A DNA stretch of 64,000 nt from Adineta steineri. Its lineage: Eukaryota; Rotifera; Eurotatoria; Adinetida; Adinetidae. The DNA lies in the NCBI GenBank assembly GCA_905250115.1, contig CAJNOI010000280.1, forward strand, positions 27,111 through 91,110, given 5' to 3'. The position numbers were made by a program, and so were the translations under genes. The notes under the pieces were generated by a model that saw only the letters and a list, made by a program, of their open reading frames with translations, was not told the DNA's origin and made no database searches. This document shows, one piece after another, positions 57,534 through 64,000 of the stretch (position 1 is the first letter of the stretch; the number at the start of each line of letters is the position of its first letter).

Positions 57534-58565
57534 TTATTTCTATAGTTCTAATTAAAAAATGAATATATGTTGAATATCAACGACTCATTACAAGAAAGAA
57601 TATTAACACGTAGACATATGATCGAATAAAGGAAAATAAATAATAAAGTTTCATTTTTACTTTCAACACAACGAATTGAATATTATTTATGATAGAAAAC
57701 TTGTCATTAAATTCTCTTCTATTTCTTAGCAGATTTCTTGTCGAAATTCTTCAACATATTTTTGGTGATTTAATAAGTAAAAAGATATTTTCTTATCATT
57801 TTATAATTTATCCACTAAATTTTATTGAATTATAAGCATCTAAAATTGAGTAATGATCAATTCTTGCTGATTTTATATATCGAATTATTTAACCAGAACA
57901 TACCACATATCACTTATTCTCATAAGATCACTATATTCAATTTTAATATTTCCTTTTTTTTCTTCTATTCATATTCATATCGACTTATAAATATTCTCTT
58001 TTTGAATATTAAAAATTTTACGAAATGTCATTCTCATAGAATCTTTCCTCATGCCAATATTGGTGTCATTTGGACTTTATTATAAATCATATATGAATCA
58101 TAATACCATTGTTGATCTTTCAATTATTATTATTTCATTAAATTTTTATAAATAAATATATTTGATTTATCTATCTCTTTTAATTTAAACAGTTAAATTG
58201 ATTTATATGAAATATTGATGATTATTATAATATTTAATCATTACAAACATTTAATTTCCACATATATATATTTTTTCAAGCATATTTTATAATGCTCAAT
58301 ATGATGAAAAATAGTTTTATTATCTAAAATTTTTAGTTTTAATTATGAAGATCATTCGTTTCAATCATTGCAGATATTTGGTATTATCATTCTTCTGCAG
58401 CTTTTCATAGTGAATCTTTTGAAAAAAAAAAAGATCAAACTTCTATTATGTATCGATGCTGAGATATATAAAAGAAAATTTTGGGATATTCGATTAATTA
58501 TGATTAAATTTGATCATATTTTACTTATTTATTTTGATAGTCTTTCTTTTTCAAATCAAATGTAT

Positions 58566-59162
58566 TGTTAGAAGAACTTAATCGATAAAAGAGAAATTAT
58601 AATTGATGTTACAATCTAATCGAAGGTTGACAAAAGAGAGTATGCTGGAAAGCATAGTAATAGTTCGTCGATTTAAAAAAAAACGCAATTATTTATACGG
58701 TGAGTAGTGATTATTTCTTCGATTATTTCCGTCTCCGAAATACAACATATTCTGGATAAATACTTATGTCATATACTTTGGTTATTTCTATATAAGTTAA
58801 AAGAGTAGAAGAAAAACGAGTTATAATAACAAAAAGAAAAAAATTCGATACGATCATATATGAAAGAAAAGAGGAGAATACTGGAAGAAGAAAATACCAT
58901 GTGATCATATATGTGGTTAATGTACCAAAAGAATAATTTATTTGTTCGCTTAGAACTGCTGTAGACAGAATTCTCATTCAAATCGTTTGATTTTGGTAAG
59001 TTAGTCTTTTAAAATAATATAAAAAATGAGCAAAGCAGAATATTAGATTTCTTTAAGTACTGAACAATATTTTTATTATCATTGAGTTATACAGTTTACA
59101 TCTAAAAATCAGATAAGGAGATTATTCATTTCTTCTAGAAATTTATATTCAAAGACGTAGTA
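58566..59162. repeat. Upstream block of copy G, duplicated before copy H
   Basis: Matches about 61884-62659. Shared stretches include AACTTAATCGATAAAA, ATTATTTATACGGTGAGYRG, AATTCGATACGATCATATA and the promoter-proximal TACTGAACAATATTTTTATT. A minus-strand frame (58723-58977) is partly conserved in the other copy, but an in-frame stop shortens it there. Confidence 0.8.
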
Positions 59163-60914
59163 ATGGTAAACAATAAAACACAATGTTTTACATGTAACAA
59201 AGATAAAATAACATATCTTTGTGGAGGATGTTTGAGAAACTTTTGTTTAGTGGATTTAACAGAACATCGTCAAATATTGAGTGAAGAACTACATCTTATT
59301 ATTAATGATTACGATCAATGTAAACAAATATTTAGTGAACAAAAACCAAATTCACATGATCTTTCTTTAATAGATCAAATTAATCAATGGGAAACAGATT
59401 CAATTGATAAAATTAAACAAAAAGCCCAGGATTGTAGAAATATTATCATTGGATATTCACAAACATTTTTAAATGATATTGAAATAAAATTTAATGATTT
59501 ATCTGAGCAAGTGAAACAAATTCATGAAGAAAATGAATTTAATGAGATTAATTTAAATTACCTAAGAATTCAGTTAAGAAAAATTACAGAAGAACTAAAT
59601 AATCCATCAACTATTTCTATAGAAGAAGACTCTCAACCATTTATCAATGAAATTTCAATTATTTCATTAGAAAAAAGTAAGTTTCTATGAATTTATGCTA
59701 AAAAATTATAATACAAAGAAAAGTGATGATAAAGAAGATACAAAAGTCAAGAACATTATCGATTTATTTATTAATACAAATAGAAAATTAAACATATTTG
59801 TGTGTAAAAGAAAAGAATAATAAGATATGAAATAAAAGTTTGCTAAAAAACTTTTTCTTCTAAGTTTCAACACTTTAGATATTTCATATTAAAGTTTTTG
59901 AGAAATTAGAAAACTAAAACTAAATTTGTATCTTTATTAAATATATTTATTAAAGTTTCATTTGAAATTATCTTTTCTTTTCATTTTCTTCTAGAACTAA
60001 AATTCAAGAAATGGAAACAAAATGCAATTACTGTAGCTGGTGGAAATGGAGAAGGACAAGAATCAAATCAATTCAAATGCCCTTATGGAATCTTTATCGA
60101 TGAATACAAAAATATTTTCATTGCTGATTATAATATTCATCATATTGTTGAATGCAAATATAATGCAAAAGAAGGACAAATCTTTGTAGGTGAAAATAAA
60201 CAAGGAAATCGAATGGATCAATTGAATTACCCAACAGATGTGATTATTAATCAACAAAATCGTTCAGTCATCATTGCTGATCGTTGGAATAGACGAGTGA
60301 TTCAATGGGTGAATCAAAATCAACAAATTCTTATTGACAATATTGACTGTTATGGTTTGGCAATAGATAAATATGGATTCCTTTATGCTTCTAATGGTGT
60401 AAAGAATGAAGTGAGACGATGGAAAATGGGAGAATATGAAAATGAAGGAACTATAGTGGCAGGTGGAAATGGAAAAGGAAATAGACTCAATCAGCTCAAT
60501 CATCCTACTGATATCTTTGTTGATGAAGATCAGTCTGTTTATGTATCAGATCAAAATAATCATCGTGTGATAAAATGGGGAAAAGATGCAAAAGAAGGAA
60601 GAATTGTAGCTGGAGGAAATGGTCAAGGAAAAAATCTCAATCAACTGTCTTTACCTCACGGAGTAATTGTTGATGATCTGGGTCAAATCTATGTGACAGA
60701 TTCTCATAATCATCGAATAATGCGTTGGTGTGAAGGAAAAGAAGAAGGTGAAGTTGTTGTTGGTGGAAATGGTAAAGGAAATCAATCAAATCAATTGAAT
60801 CTTCCCAGTGGGTTATCATTTGATGATGAAGGAAATCTTTACGTTCCTGATTATTTGAATCATCGAATTCAAAAATTTGAAGTAATTCCGTGCATGAAAT
60901 TTATTGTTAAATAA
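59163..60914 (+). CDS. B-box zinc finger, coiled-coil, NHL protein (copy G)
   Basis: Exon 1 is 59163-59676 and exon 2 is 59995-60914 (acceptor TTCTTCTAG), phase 1, about 477 aa. The first ATG used by its paralogues (MAM...) is GTA here, so translation must start at the second ATG (MVNNKTQ). The zinc finger keeps CFTC, CGGC, FC and D-L-x2-H. The coiled coil is intact. In exon 2 the first blade is worn (IHHIVECK where others have NHRIVEWK) and the C-terminus is extended (VIPCMKFIVK) beyond the usual end. No stop interrupts either exon. Confidence 0.85.
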
Positions 60915-62659
60915 AAAAGGGAGAAATAAAATTAAAAGATAAAGCGAAGTTCTTTTGTTGAAAATTCGGATAGATAAATATTAAATTCTTCAACTTTTGT
61001 TAATTTTTGTTGAATTTTATAAGCGAAAAGAAAAAAACATATTTTGTAATTTGAATTGAATTAAAATAAAAATTATTTGAAAAGACGATTTTATTTTTGA
61101 TAGAATTCTATTTGTATATTTTTATTTGATGACAATAATCAATTTTTTTTGTTTTTTTTTGATTTCATATGATTTGTGAATCGTTCGAAACTTGAAGAAA
61201 CAAGATACGTTTTATGAAAAATTTGTTAATAAAAATTGAATTGAAAAGTGATTTATCAAAATAAATATTTCAGAAGTTCTTGATTATATTTAATTCAACT
61301 TTTACAAATAAAATAAATTTAATTTTGTATTTCTTATAAAAAGTTTGTTTAAAAAAAAATGTCACATTAAAATTTTTATAGAATTTGTATGAAAATATTC
61401 ATTTTAAACAATATGAATTTTTTTCAAACATGTTTTATTATGCTTAATATAATGAGAAATAATTTTATTATGTATTTATACTGAAATATATAAAAATAAC
61501 TTTTGAAATATTCCTTTATATATATAATACTTTCATTTTTATCCTTACATGTGATTATATTTTGATTATTTCGATATAGTTTTTCTTTTTCAATTAAATC
61601 ATTATATGTATCAATGGTTTTGTGTTGCTGTCAAAATTTATCTAGGATTTTTAATTTCAATAATTAACAAAAGGAAACCATCTCCATTTTATTCACGTTT
61701 GATTTTTTCGATGTTGTTTCGTTATGAAACACTCAAAATCTAATTCACCAAAAACAAAACGTGTTTTTTTGTTATTTTTCTTCACTTGAAATGTTTTGTT
61801 ACATATTTTTTTCAGACCCAATATATAGCTGAAAATAAGCATATGAAACATCTAATTTTGTTGTTTTACAAAACAGCCAAAACGAACTTAATCGATAAAA
61901 ACGAAATTCAAAGTGATGTTGAAGTCTTATCGAAGGTTGAAAAAAAAATTATTTTTGAAAGCATATAAGGAATAGTTCAAATTTAATTATTTATACGGTG
62001 AGCGGTGATTATTTCTTCGATTTCTTCCATCTCTGGTATACAATATATTCTGAAAAAATACCTGTCATATACTTTTGTTCATAACTTGAAAATAACTCAT
62101 TTTGATAAGTTAAAAGAGCAAAAGAAAAACAAATTATAATAACAAAAAGAAAAAAATTCGATACGATCATATACGAAAGAATAGAGGAGAATACTGGAAG
62201 AAGAAAATACCACGTGATCATATATGTGGTTAATGTGGCGAACGAATAGTTTATTTATTCGCTTACAAGTGGTACAGCGGAATTCTGATTCACATCGAAT
62301 TGATTACAAAATATCACAAGTTTAACAATTCAATTGTTTGAAATAGTTTCATTTAGGTAAGTTATTCTTTTGAAATAATATAAAAATGAACAAAAAAGAA
62401 TATTACATAAGAACTATCTTGAGAATAAGAGTGATGATAATAACAGTATAAGAGATTAATATATCATCTATTTTGAGGGTAACGATCTATGTTTAATCTT
62501 CAACTACATCGAAATCAGCATCAAAATATTCTTTCATTGAAAAAACATCACTAGAATTGTTGTACGAAAAAGTTCCTTTTAGACTTCTTTTACTACTGAA
62601 CAATATTTTTATTATCATTGAGTGATTAAATTTATATCTAGAAATTTATATTCAAAGAC
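60915..62659. other. Region between copies G and H
   Basis: AT-rich 3' flank of G, then from about 61884 a second copy of the upstream block found before G. A 60-codon ORF at 61786-61968 has no support. Confidence 0.6.
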
Positions 62660-64000
62660 ATGGCAATGATAGACAATAAAACACAATGTTTTAATTGCAA
62701 GAAAAAAAAAATAACATACCCTTGTGAAGGATGTTCACAAAGATTTTGTTTTATGGATTTATCAGAACATAAACAAATATTAAATGATGAATTAAATCAT
62801 ATAACCAATGAATATAATGAATTTAAACAAACAATTAATGAACAAAAACAAAATCCACAAAATTTACAAAATCATTCATTAATAAAACAAATTAATCAAT
62901 GGGAAATAGATTCAATTAAAAAAATTCAACAAAATGCACAAGAATGCAGAGAAATCTTCATTAAATCATCACAAACATGTATTGATGATATTGAAATGAA
63001 ATTTCATGATTTATCTGAACAAATAAAACAAATTCATGAAGAAAATGAATTTAATGAAATGAATTTAGATTATTTAAGAAATCAACTAATAGAAATCACT
63101 GAAGAATTAAATAATCCAGCAACTATTTCTATTCAGCATGATCCACAATCATTTATTAATGAAATTTCAATTGTCCCATTAGAAAAAAGTAAGTTTTTAC
63201 CAAATAATTTCTAACTGGATGATTCTCAATTTCTATGAAAGTATTTTAATCAACTATAATACAAAGAAAAAGAATGATAACATATGAAATAATATTGAAG
63301 AAAGGTTTAATTCTATTTGAAACATTTTTCTAAATACTCATATTAAAATTGTAAATTAAAATAAATAATAAAATCAAATAGATTGTCACCTTTATATTCT
63401 AAATAGAATAGTAAAACCAAAACTTCAATTTCAATCAAAAATCAAACAACTCTTCTTCTTTTTCTTTTTTTTATAGTTTTTATTAAAATCTTCTGTTTCG
63501 TTATTCTCTAGAACCGAAATTCAACAAATGGAAACAAAATGCTATCACTGTAGCTGGTGTAAATGAAAAAGGGGAAGGATTTAATCAACTCATGGGCCCT
63601 CATGGAATGTTTATTGATAAAAACAAAAATATTTTCATTGCTGATTGTTCAAATCATCGTATTGTTCAATGGAAACATAATGGAAAAGAAGGACAAATCA
63701 TTGCAGGTGCAAATGGGCAAGGAAATCGACTAGATCAATTGAATATACCAACAGATGTGATTGTTGATCAACAAAATCATTCGATTATCATTGCTGATCA
63801 AGGGAACAGACGAGTGATTCAATGGTTGAATCAAAAGCAACAAATTCTCATTGACAATATTGATTGTTCTCGCTTAGCAATGGATAAACATGGATTTCTT
63901 TATGTTTCTGATTTTAAGAAGAATGAAGTGAGACGATGGAAAATGGGAGAATATAACAACCAAGGAGTTGTAGTGGCAGGTGGAAATGGATATGGATATC
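62660..64000 (+). CDS. B-box zinc finger, coiled-coil, NHL protein (copy H), cut by window end
   Basis: Exon 1 (62660-63188) begins MAMIDNKTQ and encodes a B-box (CFNC, CEGC, FC, D-L-x2-H) and coiled coil. The donor is AAAAAA/GTAAGT in phase 1. Exon 2 starts at 63512 (acceptor TTCTCTAG) and stays open to the last base, covering the first three and part of the fourth NHL blade; the end lies outside the window. It is closest to copy G, including the upstream block. No damage is seen in the visible part. Confidence 0.85.

Larger units (their letters stand above)
54799..59162. other. Gene-poor region with hAT-like element and several repeats
   Basis: Contains the element at 55122-55808, a TTCG microsatellite, a 109-bp tandem repeat, a dispersed 55-bp direct repeat, hairpin 16 and, from about 58566, the upstream block shared by copies G and H. 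No convincing gene. Confidence 0.65.

Overview
The window looks like bdelloid rotifer DNA (Adineta/Rotaria/Philodina type). It is AT-rich, with spliceosomal introns (GTAAGT...YAG) mostly interrupting at phase 1. It carries families known to be expanded in bdelloids: NHL beta-propellers, arginine ADP-ribosyltransferase (ART) domains fused to TPRs or NHL, PAN/mucin/FG-GAP surface proteins and orphan 7TM receptors. It also holds many short non-autonomous transposons, and short hairpins built on TGTGGG-like arms; TGTGGG is, as I recall, the telomere unit reported for Adineta vaga. The organism call is inference from gene content. No rRNA, tRNA, CRISPR or bacterial operon was seen.

Layout. 0-2.3 kb: a decayed last exon, then intergenic DNA. 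2.3-6.3 kb: a probable ART-NHL fusion gene whose intron holds two transposon remnants. 6.6-7.9 kb: a class V PLP enzyme. 9.3-26.7 kb: four tandem plus-strand B-box/coiled-coil/NHL genes, one a pseudogene with two nonsense codons, interrupted by a minus-strand ART-TPR gene (19.3-21.3 kb). A nested foldback transposon sits at 11.4-12.9 kb. 28.5-32.1 kb: a PAN-mucin-FG-GAP secreted protein. 33.3-34.8 kb: an eight-exon pepsin-family protease. 35.4-38.1 kb: a complete piggyBac transposon. 38.2-40.6 kb (minus): a type II membrane protein with three PPC-like modules. 43.4-54.8 kb: exons that join in phase into a very large receptor (signal peptide, two NHL propellers, four PPC-like modules, 7TM). 54.8-59 kb: gene-poor, with a hAT-like element and tandem repeats. 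59.2-64 kb: two more B-box/NHL genes, the last cut by the window edge, with duplicated upstream blocks.

Common theme. A phase-1 NHL exon module is joined to different N-terminal exons (ART, B-box/coiled coil, signal peptide), and phase-1 PPC-like exons occur in two different genes. The locus therefore looks like a patchwork made by exon duplication and shuffling among mobile elements. At least fifteen short hairpins with telomere-like arms (G-rich arm first, C-rich arm second) lie in the intergenic and intronic DNA and in no coding exon. All exon boundaries were predicted by eye from splice motifs and phase, without transcript data.
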